64,000 nt of DNA from Sporobolomyces roseus (taxonomy: Eukaryota; Basidiomycota; Microbotryomycetes; Sporidiobolales; Sporidiobolaceae), in the NCBI GenBank assembly GCA_016617785.1, contig JADILM010000004.1, forward strand, positions 868,001 to 932,000, given 5' to 3'. The notes beneath the pieces are model-generated. The model ran no database searches and was not told the origin of the DNA. It saw only the letters and a list, made by a program, of their open reading frames with translations. Position 1 is the first letter of the stretch. Every line of letters starts with the position of its first letter. Positions 1-10,244 of the stretch are shown one piece after another. The position numbers and the translations under genes are program-made.

Positions 1-81
1 TAGAGGCTCCGAAGGCTCTCAAGCATCCCTCGCAAACTTTGATTTGAGCATTCGCAATTTCCCGAAAGTATTCCCAATTCC

Positions 82-861
82 TCATTCCTGCTCCCTCGTA
101 TCCTTCTCGACCACCGCCCAGCTTTTACCCATGGCCTCCTCAATCTCCTTTATTTCCTTCGCAGGAGCAGATTGAGCGTGAAGCGCTTGATGTTTGGCTG
201 CATGTTCTTCGGGATCGAAATCAGAATACCTGCGGCGGAGGTGTGCGAAATGGTGAGGTTCGTGGAAGTAGCGTCCATTGTCGTGAGCCTGCAAATGACC
301 GACGAGATGTTCAACAAAAGACATTCGAGCGAAACGAGAACGAAACAACGGAAACTTACGGGATCTCGAGAACGAGAGGCCTCCCTCGATTCAAAGTGAT
401 CCATCCTGTTCTGCCTCCTGGTCCCCTGCCTGGGACGTCTGGCGGAAGGAGTCCAAGGAGTCTCATCGCGATTCTCCGACGTCTCTGGAGGGCGTTTAGC
501 CTTGCGAGCCTTCCGATACAAGCGATCGTCTTCTTCGAATCCTTCCTCTTCTTCATCCGAGAGGTTCTTAAACTTGCTCGTCGAGTCTGGATCCTCTTGT
601 TGACGCACTGAATCGCGAAGATCACGCTGAGGTCGTCGAATGCGAAGGACGCCGTGAGGAGGTCGCCTTCCGTTGTGACCCTCCACTGCGAATGGGTTCT
701 TCCTCTCCTTGGACCTACGCCTAGGCGAGCGAGCTATTGGACTAGCGATGTCGGACCGAGACGACGACAGAGGAAAACGCGAGGAGGCAAAGGGTTTCGT
801 CAGCAAGGGCGGAACAGTAGATTCAAAGGGAGAGGCTTACTCACTCATGATCGCTCTCCAT
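82..861 (-). CDS. Hypothetical basic/acidic low-complexity protein
   Basis: I do not recognise the family. A start at 861 gives MESDH, then a GTGAGT intron ending in GCTAG leads into a basic stretch (IARSPRRRSKERKNPF), a middle acidic block (SDEEEEGFEEDD) and a long charged region. A second intron (GTAAGTTT donor, TTTGCAG acceptor, roughly 310-357) joins in phase 0 to a C-terminal exon rich in His, Glu and Ala (FHEPHHFAHLRRRYSDF, then KEIKEIEEAMGKSWAVVEKD) and a TGA at 82. The protein is about 200 residues, with no membrane segment and no catalytic motif. The RS/SP content suggests a nuclear protein, which is inference only. It lies upstream of other minus-strand nuclear genes. The internal frame is well supported; the first exon less so. 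Confidence 0.5.
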
Positions 862-1276
862 GACCTGGAGTCGACGGTGAAGGAGGAGTGAAAGAGTAGG
901 AAGTGAAGAAACGAGAACTTTGCTTTGGCGGAGTTCCGCGGTTTATGCTGTCTAAACCCGTCGAAAACCACTGCTGTTCACTGCTTTTGATGGCCAGAAG
1001 AGCAGTAGTGAGCGTTGTAAGCTGTAGACGGCGATGTCGAATCTGCTCGCTCGCTCGACCCGTTCGGAGAAACTTGCGAAGAAAAACGAAATTTCACGAA
1101 ATTTCGAACTATCGCGCCAGCAACTCTAGTCTAGAAAGGACATCCATACATGCATCGATGCTGAAGTCAGTGAAGACGATCGATTCAGACTAGAGAGAAG
1201 GACGTACCCCATTCAAGCAAGCTCAAATCGCGGAAAGCTCTTGTATTGCTCCGCGATTCGCCTTCTACTTCGCCTT
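862..1276. other. Intergenic, nothing recognised
   Basis: I see no convincing reading frame on either strand. Short frames run through but have no splice partners or recognisable motif. It probably holds the promoter of the gene starting at 861 and the 3' region of the unresolved gene beyond 1277. Confidence 0.4.
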
Positions 1277-2008
1277 CTACTTCCTACGACGTTCTGGGTT
1301 AGATCCCCCTTCGATCGTTTCGACAGCTTCATTGTAAGCGTTAAGGACGCGATGGTGCTCGCTCGCATGAACCCCTCGCAACATGGTCTCGAATGTTTGT
1401 TCGTCTGGACCCTCCCTCCTCCTTCTTTGCCTGTTCGCCGTTGCGCCCTCTTGGTGTGGCAATCCGAGCACCTTCGAGCGAGCATTCTTCAGGTGTTGGG
1501 CAGGAGTAGCGGCTGATATGGCGAGACGACATTGTTCGTTTCGCGTTGGAGAGCGTCAGCGGATCGGCCGACCGACATGCTACTCTCTTGCGAACGTAGG
1601 GGAGGACGACGAGGGTTGGTAGGCAATTTGCTCACTCTGTGAAGGGAGATTCGCAAAAGAGAATCAGCTCAAATCGATCACCTCCTCCTCCTCAAGCAAG
1701 CAGATACACACCGTGTACTCCCAGATGACGAAGAGGACATCTCCTGGGCGTCGGATGGCCTCACGAGAACGTTCGACCGCTCTCCGAATAGTCTCGTCAA
1801 TGCTGACCATCTGCTAGCTCGACTGCTGATAGTCTCTGATTCTTGGAGCTGATGCCTGTCTTTGCCCTGAGTTTCTCCCTCTCCATCGGTCGAGTGGTGG
1901 CTTTGTTGGCGGTAAAAGAGAGAGAGGTAAGGGAAATACAAATCAGCGATGCTCCGAATGATGCAGAGAAAGAAAGCGAAGGACTCACTTCTTCTTCCGC
2001 AAAGGCAT
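1277..2008 (-). CDS. Possible small multi-exon gene, structure unresolved
   Basis: The segment 1277-1512 reads like a true 3' exon on the minus strand: after a CATATCAG acceptor with an upstream GCTGAC branch site it encodes a stretch with EQTFETMLRGVHASEHHRV and a terminal NPERRRK before TAG. About 500 nt upstream, an ATG at 2008 opens MPLRKK followed by a good GTGAGT donor. Between them two short frames look coding (one with RRAVERSREAIRRPGDVLF, one Ser-rich), but I could not join all parts in one consistent frame. It may be one gene with three or four exons, or two small genes. No family was recognised. It lies between the hypothetical gene at 82-861 and the ZCCHC10-like gene, on the same strand as both. 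Confidence 0.3.
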
Positions 2009-2405
2009 AGCAAGCGTGGATGAGAGACGAGACGACGGGAAGCGCAGGCAGGAGAGAGAATGGAGAGAGAGAGTAACGAAAGGATACGGGAACAGGAAAC
2101 AGGAGATGATTCCGGACTCCGTCTTGCTCCTCGGATCAGTCTGAATTTCGAGGATGGAAGGAAGAGAAATAGAGACAGAGAGAAAGAGACGCGACGGATC
2201 GACAAGTCATAGAAGCAGAGAACAGTCGGTGAAGTCGAGCGCGAAACAGTCACGAAACGGCGGAAAGAGGTGAAATCTTGAGGTATCTCCCTGTTGCTCA
2301 CGACGTAAACTCGACGAGACGACATTACAAAGGGAGATAGTACCTTTGACATCGATCGTACAACAACCTTTCTCCTCGTCACATTCGACCTCAGCCTCAG
2401 AAACC
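2009..2405. other. Intergenic, pyrimidine-rich on the minus strand
   Basis: A 234-codon minus-strand frame runs through here into the previous feature, but its sequence is Ser/Leu/Phe/Arg-rich with no motif, as expected when TC-rich promoter DNA is translated. I read this as the 5' region of the small gene starting at 2008 and the 3' region of the ZCCHC10-like gene. Confidence 0.4.
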
Positions 2406-3278
2406 CTAATCTCGTTCTACCGCTTTTCCCTTCCCCTTCCCCTCGTAAACCTCTTCCACCGATGGAGACTTAGCTCCTCTCCTCTTCTTCAAGACCGGTG
2501 ATCTTGAGCGACTCCTACGGCGCGAGACACTCCTCGAGTAACTCTTGCGACGGCGAGAAGGTGGAGAAGGAGATCGAGAAACCGAACGAGAAGGGGATCT
2601 TGAACGGGAGAGGGAGCGACCGCGTCTTGTCTTCTTCCCTTTAGGCGATAAGGACCTTGATCTTGACCTTGACCTTGATCTGTCACTTCCACTGCCCGAC
2701 CCACTCCTACTCCTTGAATCACTCCTACTCCTGCTCGACCCCGAACCTGATGAACTCGACCTTGATGAACCGCTTGAAGAAACTGAAGAGGATCTTGATC
2801 TCGAACGACCTCGTTTGGATTCTTTGGCGGCAGCTTCAGCAGCGAGTTTGGCTCGTTTCGCTTCATTCGCGGCTAGGATAGCGGCAGCGGTTCCCTCCCT
2901 AAAGTCCAAACACACTAGAGTCAATAACAGAGATTCATAGAGAGTAGAAAGAGCAGGCATACTTTGGTTCGAGAGCGGGAGGGAGAGATTGAGTTAATTT
3001 GGTTGCGAGTTTTGGATTCTTGAGGATCTGAGTTCGAGTTGGTCGTACTGCATATTGCCTATACACTCTCACGAATTCAATGATCAGCCTCGGATCGCCT
3101 TGAGAACATGGAGAAGAGGAGTGAAGACTCACCTCTGACCTTTGCAGTCTGCAGTGAAGTGACCCAATCCTAAGCACTTCTGACACTTGGTCGATGCTGT
3201 AGCCTCGCTCTGTTCCCTACTGTAACGCTGTCCTGGCTTTCCACCTGATCCTCCTACTTTGAGATAATTACCAAACAT
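2406..3278 (-). CDS. ZCCHC10-like zinc-knuckle protein with SR-rich tail
   Basis: Three exons fit well: 3278-3133, 3058-2963 and 2898-2406. Exon 1 carries a CCHC zinc knuckle, CQKCLGLGHFTADC (C-x2-C-x4-H-x4-C), about 35 residues from the start. Across the first intron the frame gives KGQRQYAVRPTRTQ, which parallels the conserved block after the knuckle in the ZCCHC10 family. A helical Ala/Lys-rich stretch follows (AANEAKRAKLAAEAAAKES), then a long Ser/Arg-dipeptide domain of about 100 residues and a basic end with GKGKGKAVERD. Family knowledge: ZCCHC10 proteins are small, conserved and poorly characterised nuclear factors; the RS domain suggests a role in splicing or RNA binding, which is inference. 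The start at 3278 is the only ATG ahead of the knuckle in a suitable place. Confidence 0.8.
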
Positions 3279-3592
3279 TGGGTTAAGTGCACGAACTAGT
3301 AGAGGAGCCGAGAGGGTTGTAGAGAGTTGTAGATTGAGAGTGGTGATGCTTTGAGATTGATTCGAGATGAGGCGAGAGTTTGGAGTGAGATGTGAGAAGG
3401 GATCGAGAGCAATTTCGCGCAAGTCGAAGAAGTGACATTCCAATCTCGCTATCCGACTTTGGATAGCTCTCGACGGAACATAGGCAAGCTCACTCGTATT
3501 CAAGGCCGAACAATCGAGACACGAAAGGAAGAGACAGGAGATGCAACGTTAAATTACTTTGCATTTTCAAAAAATCGTTCGCAACAACAGTA
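3279..3592. other. Intergenic between two minus-strand genes
   Basis: This holds the presumed promoter of the ZCCHC10-like gene and the 3' end of EAF7. A minus-strand frame extends upstream from the zinc-knuckle exon to about 3503, but its sequence is featureless, so I treat it as 5' UTR. Confidence 0.4.
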
Positions 3593-4870
3593 TTACTTCT
3601 TCTGTATTGGCTCAATCCCGAGTCAGCGTTGATCAGAGTATACAAGGAAGGATTCGACTCACCTTTGGTGGTCTCCCAACAGGTTTCTTCCCTGAACCTC
3701 CTGCACCTCTTCCCCTCCCTCGAGTACTCGGGGTAGATTGATCTCTTCTTCTCTCTGCAGCTGTCCGACTGTCCGAAGTAGCGACTGAAGCTGATCTTGC
3801 ATTCCTTCGTTTACTTGGTGGAGGTTTACGACTCGCTGTTAAAGGGCAAGATTAGTCGGGTTCGAGAGTTCACAAGAAAGTGAAACGCACCAGCTGCTTT
3901 CCGTTTCCTCCCCGTAGGTTCCGGTTCCTCTTCCTCCTCTTCCTCGTCAATCTGACTCGCAACCGTTCCTTCCTCAAGATTACTATCCGCATCTTCCCCT
4001 GCCGTACCTTCTCCCTCTTCCCCTTCGTCCTCCTCATCTTCCTCTTCCTCTTCATCATCTGTCAGGTCACTCAGTTCGCTGCCACTGTCCTCTTCCGTAT
4101 GATTCGTAGGTTTCGCTTTCTTCCGCCTAGGAGAAGCGATAGCAGCTTGAGCTTTTTCCGTCGCAACTCGTTTCCTCGGTGATCTAGTCATTCTTGTTCT
4201 TTCCTCCACCTCTACTTTCTTCTCCTCTTCCTCCTCAATCAGTTCATAGAACACTTCCTTCAGTGGTGCGTCGACGGGCGATTCTTCTCGATCTTCGGAA
4301 GTTCGTTTGCCTCGTTCGAAAGCGGTCGATAGGAGGTTCTCTTCAGGTTCGAGAGAGAATTCGGTTCGTGGGAAACTTCTTCCGTATACCTTGTCAGATT
4401 GCTCCGGGTTCGGAAGGAATAGTGTGAGGTTCGCGTTATCCTCCTCTGTGAAAGGGGGCATCGTCCCGCTCTCGATTTGTTCCGCTTCGTCTCCTTCTAC
4501 AGCTGCCAGCTCCTGTCGAGCTCTCATACTCTCGTTAGTCCAACAATGTCTTGAATCTATACGATCAGAAGAGAGAGAGACCCACCTGTTCTGCCCAAGT
4601 AGTTTCCAAAACTTTCTCATCGTAAACCTCCCTATACTTCTCCCACACCTGATCTACATCGACTGACTTCCCACTGTGATTCCTAATATCCTGTACTACC
4701 GCCAACACATGGAAATGTTTCTCGGGTCCTACGAGTCGGTGAGAGACGATGGAACGAAAGAATGAGAGTTCGCCTTGAGGGGTCGAAAGCCAATCGGGGG
4801 AAGCTGGAGGGAGGGAAGGGAGGGATTCTGTAGGAGCTGGTAAGGGTTCAGACCATTCTGAGGAGGCCAT
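3593..4870 (-). CDS. EAF7: Eaf7-type subunit of the NuA4 histone acetyltransferase
   Basis: Exon 1 (4870-4586) holds the conserved Eaf7/MRGBP domain at about residues 28-95: GELSFFRSIVSHRLVGPEKH followed by HFHVLAVVQDIRNHSG and VWEKYREVYDEKVLE. The family pattern is an aromatic/acidic helix, then a PVG-KHF-like turn and a second helix. After a GTGGGT intron come a long linker, several acidic runs (DDEEEEEDEEDEG type), basic patches (SPRRKKAKPT) and a tail with GRGGAGGSGKKPVGRPPK, which is AT-hook-like. The last exon seems to code only two lysines and TAA at 3593, after a CAATACAG acceptor. Family knowledge: Eaf7 sits with Eaf3 and Eaf5 in NuA4 (and the TINTIN module), acetylating H4/H2A at transcribed genes. 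Length about 370 residues. The tiny last exon is the least certain part. Confidence 0.82.
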
Positions 4871-6553
4871 AGAGAGGGAGGGAAAGGGGAGAGAAAGGTG
4901 ATCAAGAGGAAGAGATGAACGTTGCCTCGTAGGGACTGGGAGTGGTACGTTCAAGGTTTTGATAGTTTGCTGAGATGGTAGATAGCTCTATAGGAGTTGC
5001 AAGGTGGATCTTGAAGTGCGTATGTGGGGAGAAATTGAGGTTGGAAGATGAGGAGAAGTGCAAGGGGAGCGAGTGAGTTTGACTTGACTTCTGCCGGTGT
5101 TGTACGGGTCGATAGAATGCTGTTACTGAATAGAAAGAGACTAAGAAGTGTTAGGTCTCGTTCTGGTCTCTGTCGACTCCCAATTTGGTGATTCACAAAA
5201 TGAGGATCTTGCTGCCTCTCTCTCCCTCCTTCCTCTCACTTTCGAACCACTCCACCTCCATGTAGCCATCAAGAGTCGACCTCTAAGCGTATCGATGCTT
5301 CCTCCAAGTCCTGAGGTACTCCAACGCTTGCCTCGTTCTCCCGATTCGCCCAAAGATCAGCGGACTCGTGCGATCAGGTCGTAACCTGTATTGCCCGCAG
5401 GTCGACCACACCGAGCTTGTAGGAGCTGGATAAGAAGACTGCAGAAACTTCGAGCGGACGAGGAGGCTTCGATTCGACCCTCTGCGAGATTCGCTTCTCT
5501 TCCGTCGAATATTCGTTTTCTCTCGTGTTGTTGACCTGTGATCTCTTCTCTCTTCTCTTTGCCGCTACTTGGAGCTGCTAATGTGCAGCTGTCGAAGGTC
5601 TGGCGAGGATGTCACTTCCCGAGGGACGATAACCTGGAGGAGGAAGAGAATCGAGTTCTCGCAAAGGCGAGCGGATCATGGTGGATTGACCCGTCACGAT
5701 GTTGCATTCGAAGATAGGGCTAGGATAATCAGTCCGTCTAGGGAAAGCTCAGTATGGGACTCGCTTATGAATCGAGCATACTGACGATTTCTCCTTGTCA
5801 CTCACTACAGAATCGCTCATCTCGTCTTTGGTCTCGTCTTCCGATTTCCTTCCACTGTCGCAGCCGATCTCGACTTCACTCATATCCCGTCGACACAGCA
5901 ACTTCAGACAAGCGTTCGAAAACCGTCAATAATTCTCGTTGTTCGCCAAGATTCGCAACTTCAGACTGTTCATTCTATCCTTCAGAATCGGCAGTTCGCG
6001 AGCTGCTCGTCCTACAGAGGTGTACGCAACAGTGACTGGTCATGTCGCTCGTTGCCGTAATGGATTCTCTACAGCTTGCTCTTCGCCCGACTCAGCTTTT
6101 TGGGTTCCGTTTTTTCCTCGACTTTTCTCGTTGGTCACTTCCCACCTTTATCGGCCTTCGCTTCCCTCGACTGCTCACGACTGGACTACGATTGACCTAC
6201 CAACACAAAGTTTCAATCGAACTGGATTTCCGCGAAGCTCAAGTGTCTGACTTCGGATTTCCTTTCAATCCTTTCGTCTTTCGATCGACTCTTTCCCGTT
6301 CCTTTGCTTCTTTCCCGAAGTCCCGAGTGTCGGACTTGCGATCGGCGTGATGCACGTTTTCGGCCGCTGTGAGAGGCAAGTAAGGAACAGTTGGATGAAA
6401 AACGTTCCTCGACTTGAGACTTTGATTGGTTTCTCCAGCTTTTTTTCTCTTCTTCGCTTCGCGGGGTTTTTTCACCCCGATTCTCATTAGCCAAACGCGC
6501 TCTCTCCTTCTTCGTACACTGCACTCACTAGACGACCCTCTCCGCCTACAGCA
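4871..6553. other. 1.7 kb gap with unresolved coding-like minus-strand segments
   Basis: No gene could be assembled. On the minus strand several short frames look better than chance: one near 5585-5735 follows a CCCTAG acceptor and reads MIRSPLRELDSLPPPGYRPS; others lie at about 5390-5580 and 5170-5290 (DGYMEVEWFESERKEGE). They are separated by stops and plausible intron signals such as CGCTGATC. The plus strand shows equally tidy antisense frames, a side effect of TCGA-rich composition. The segment lies between EAF7 and the divergent NST-GT gene, so it must at least contain both promoters. A small unannotated minus-strand gene at about 5150-5800 is possible. Confidence 0.35.
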
Positions 6554-9494
6554 ATGGCGACCGCCTTTCTCTTACCTCTATACGTCGCAGTCGATACTTC
6601 AAGATCACTCATTACTTACAGTGTTTTACGCGGTGGAGCGGTTCTTTCTCCTTCGGCGATCACTTGCGCGTGAGTACATCCTTCTCTAGCTATCTCGAGT
6701 ACCAAAGTGAAGGAGATACGGGATAGTCAAGCTGATTCCTTGGTTCGCTTTTTCGTTCCATTTCATCAGCGCGGAGGGCGTGAAATTGGTGGTAGCCATC
6801 GGAGGAGTCTTGCATTCGACCAAAGGGAGTCTATCTGACCGGTTCCTACTCCCACCACCTCAACATGAAAGCCCTAGTCTCTTCGAAAAATGTCGACCGT
6901 ACCTCCGTTTCGCAACGCCCGCTGCACTCTACGGGTTCAACAACATCCTCTTCCTCGAAGCCCTTCATTACACTACTCCAGCTCTCCTACAAGTTTCCGT
7001 CCTATCAAAAGTGAGTCTTGAGCTGCGAAACGGGTTTACTCTGGAATTCCGGTTTGCTAATTCTCGCAACTAATTTAGCTCCCATTGACCGCGATACTTC
7101 ATCACCTCGTTATCCGAAGACGGAAAAGTCAATCGATGTGGTTATCTCTCGCTGTGTTGACGTGTGGAATGGCGGTCGCAGGTTGTCCTGAGCAAATTTG
7201 GGATCCAGAACAACGACGCAACATTCAGATCTTCGACTTTCTCACTGGCCCTTTGATCGGATTGACTATCGGGAGCGTCAGTGCATGTTCGAGTATTGTG
7301 ACGGAATTGATGTTGAAGGAGAAGGTGGAGTTTTGGCAAGCGCAAGTGTGGCTATACGGATGGGGATCGTTGTTTACGGGATTATTAGCTATCGGCGCAA
7401 ACTCTCGGGTAGTCCTCGACTCGCAATCAACCCTCGCATCCCTCCCCGCTTTCTTCCTCGTCGCTTCCGTCACTGCCGCAACCGGTCTTGTCGTCGCCCT
7501 CATCCTTCGTCAACGCGACAACCTCGTCAAACTCGTCGGAGCTTCCCTTTGCATCACTACCGTCTTCGTCCTACAACATCTTCTCTTCCCTCTCACCGAC
7601 GGTCTCGACTTCCGCACGACTTTCGGAATCGGTATTCTCACGGTGAGCTCGCTTTCTTCCTCAGTTCGGGACAACATTCGCTCATCTTTTCACCGATACA
7701 GCTCGCTACGTTCTGCTACAACTGGTACAAGGACAACGACGTCGACGATGAGAAACCCTCGGGAGTCTACCTTGAACTAGCTACGTCAGAAGACGGCGAT
7801 ACTCCCTCGGCCTCGAAAACCGAACTCGACGGCGAATCCTCCGAACACGCTCAAACACACTCTCCTTCCTCTATCTACAAACCCACGATCGGCAAACTCG
7901 CAGGAGCTCTCGGTTTCATCATTCTTCTTGCCTCTCTCGTCTCGCTCATTCCTCCAAACGAACGAAGTATCAAGAACGACGTTAACAACTTCTTCGCACC
8001 TCAAGGTATTAAACCTGCAGCGTGGGATGTGCCAATCCAGGATGCAGACTGCGTTCGGCGATACTCGGGAGGAGGAGAGGTCAACCACAACTCTTCGTTC
8101 CTCGCGGATCTTGACGAGAGAATCGTCGAATCTGGTTGTTCGGTATTCCCGATTCCTGACGCTGGGTTGATCGTAAGCTACCTTCTGCCCGTCTATCACT
8201 CTGAAAAACAGCTGATCTCGTTTACTTTCTCGCAGACTCATCTATTCTGGGCCGGAAAATGGCGAGATTCTTCTCACTCTATGACTCTCGACGCTTGGCT
8301 CGCTACTCAACCTTGGGAGACGTCAGCATCTCTCATCTGGTGGTATGAAGGAGATGGTCCTTCGGAGGACTGGGCCGATAAATACGTCGGAGCGGAATCG
8401 CCTTATCGAAACGTCGTTTCTTTCCGACGATTCGACGAAGCTATCGCGGAAGGGACTTGCTTGACGTCGATGAGGGAATGGATGGACGCCGAATATCGCA
8501 AGGAGATCAAATTGCCGGTTCCGACCCGGTCTGACTTGATTCGACTTCTCCTCCTCTCGAAATTCGGAGGAATCTGGTTAGACGCAGATTCAATCCCTCT
8601 CCGCGATTTCACTCCGCTCATTCGGGTCGGACCTGTCGCTCCGTCTTATGGAGGAGTCCTAAAGTGAGTTCAGTTTGTCTGGCTCATTTCCAAATACTCT
8701 CTGACCTCTTTCTTTGCGTTCTCGCAGCAACAACTTCCTGTCCTACGGTCCTGCTTGGTCAGGCGTCGGAGCTCGTGTTCTCGAGCTCGCTTGTCACATG
8801 CCCTATCCCGAAGAGGAGTGGAAGAAGCTGTATCCTGAGCTCAATCTCGGTGAGTGTCTTTCCTCGTCACTCTTTGCTGGACTTTGCTGATTCTCTCCGA
8901 TACTCCTCTGCCCTCAGTACACGCCTATTGGCTCTATAATGAAGGTGTGCCCATTATTGCCGATCTCTCCTCAAAGTCAACTAGGAGCTCATTTCTCTTC
9001 GAACGTTTCTACAGGCGTACACAAGTTGTGCAGAACGAAGGGATGTGGAGTCGGAGAGCTAGCGATCCAGCTTGTCGATGGAATGTTCTGGAGCTCACAG
9101 ACATTCCATCCCTGTGAAAGGACGGGAGAGACTGGACAATTTGGTCGTTCAAAGGCTCTTCCTTCACAATTGCACGGCCCGTTCACATGGCATGCTCGGT
9201 ACGTTTACATCGTGCTCTTCTACCCTTTCACAACAGTTGCTAACGTTCCCGCCTCGATACAGCATGACTCAACGATCCGATACCGTGAGCTTTGGGTTTC
9301 TCACTTTCCGTCTTCAGGTTATCAGAGCTGACTCTAGCCGCCTCTTCCTCGCTCTATAGGACGTATGCTACAATCGAGAGTCTGGAACTCTCCTCTCGGC
9401 TGTCAAAGCGCGAGTTGAGGGAGTACTCGAGCACAACCGACTCGGACAAGGTCGTGACCTCTTCCCTGGTCCTGGCTACGCTTCGCGTCTCTAG
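6554..9494 (+). CDS. Nucleotide-sugar transporter fused to a DXD glycosyltransferase
   Basis: Ten exons splice in frame: 6554-6669, 6770-7010, 7079-7642, 7702-8172, 8236-8663, 8728-8849, 8918-8944, 9015-9198, 9263-9284 and 9360-9494, summing to 2310 nt (769 residues). Residues 1 to about 320 are a multi-span transporter of the SLC35/UDP-sugar type: SRSLITYSVLRGG, AAEGVKLVVA, then FNNILFLEALHYTTPALLQV and LPLTAILHHLV, all landmarks of this family. A hydrophilic linker is followed by one more membrane span (GALGFIILLASLVSLI, near residue 380) and a lumen-type glycosyltransferase domain. Around residues 565-590 this has RSDLIRLLLLSKFGGIWLDADS, shown here as two parts: RSDLIRLLLLSKFGG and IWLDADS. 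That is the sugar-nucleotide/metal-binding DXD block of GT32 and capsule-synthesis-like enzymes. Inferred role: import and use of the same donor in the Golgi. The donor and acceptor are unknown. Confidence 0.8.
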
Positions 9495-10244
9495 ATAACG
9501 GACGCCTTGTACTCTTATCTTCATCAGACTATCCTCCTCGCTTGTACCTTAGCGGATCTTGTCTGGCGTGTATAGTTTCCCCTCTTTGTCATATTCATTG
9601 TAGAGGCGTTTTAGCGGTATTTTGGATCATAGACACCGTGTTGGACTGTTCGTACGGATTACTGTGTTGCAACAATTATTCTTCTCTCTCGCTCTTCGCA
9701 AACTCTCCAACGTTGCTCGAGCTCGAACTCGACGAAAATTTTCCTCTCGATTCCTCCTCGTCGCTCTCGCTCTTACGGTTTGCCGTTGCTCTCAAGGACG
9801 ATACCGACCTGCAAAGATAACGACAAGTAATCGGAAGATGGAACACAGCAAGAAAAGTAGCAAAGTGCCGGCTTTCGCGAAAAGAAAAATGGGGTCAAAG
9901 TGACAGACGGAACCGAGCCGAGTCTGAAAACTCCTCAGTCGATAAAGAGCTTCTCCCTCAAGGTCCAGTCGAGGTCAGAATCGGGTGGAGGAGAATACGC
10001 CTCGTTATTGCGAGGATTTTGCGCGGTCCTTGCGATAAAGGTCGTTGGTCGATCCAAATTCGACGAGCACGTAACAGTACGACGATATCGGTCGCAATCA
10101 ACTGAAAAGAAAAATTGCGTCTCTGATTGCGAATCTGCGGGGTTGCGAAGTTTATCACTCGAAAGTCGAGTCTTCTCGTCCGGTTTACTCCCGCTACATC
10201 ACTTCGATACCCAGGGCATCGAGCTCGTTACCTTTCGACACTAT
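9495..10244. other. Intergenic, probable 5' region of the kinase gene
   Basis: An open frame in phase with the kinase start runs from an ATG at 9900, so a longer N-terminus is possible. Its sequence has no motif and I prefer the ATG at 10245. The first half holds the 3' region of the NST-GT gene. Nothing else was seen. Confidence 0.4.

Noticed and set aside
1678..2382. 234-codon minus-strand ORF
   Set aside because: Ser/Leu/Phe-rich translation of pyrimidine-rich promoter DNA; good splice and start signals inside it (ATG at 2008 with GTGAGT) point to another gene structure.
2545..2940. Plus-strand ORF with Asp/Leu repeats
   Set aside because: Antisense of the Arg/Ser-dipeptide domain of the ZCCHC10-like protein; the repeat is a by-product.
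7085..7780. Stand-alone nucleotide-sugar transporter ending at 7780
   Set aside because: The stop at the end of this frame lies beyond a consensus GTGAGC...GATACAG intron (7643-7701); splicing removes the frame shift and continues into the transferase.
7786..8241. Minus-strand ORF inside the NST-GT gene
   Set aside because: Antisense to the linker and start of the transferase domain, where the plus-strand frame is confirmed by splicing in phase.
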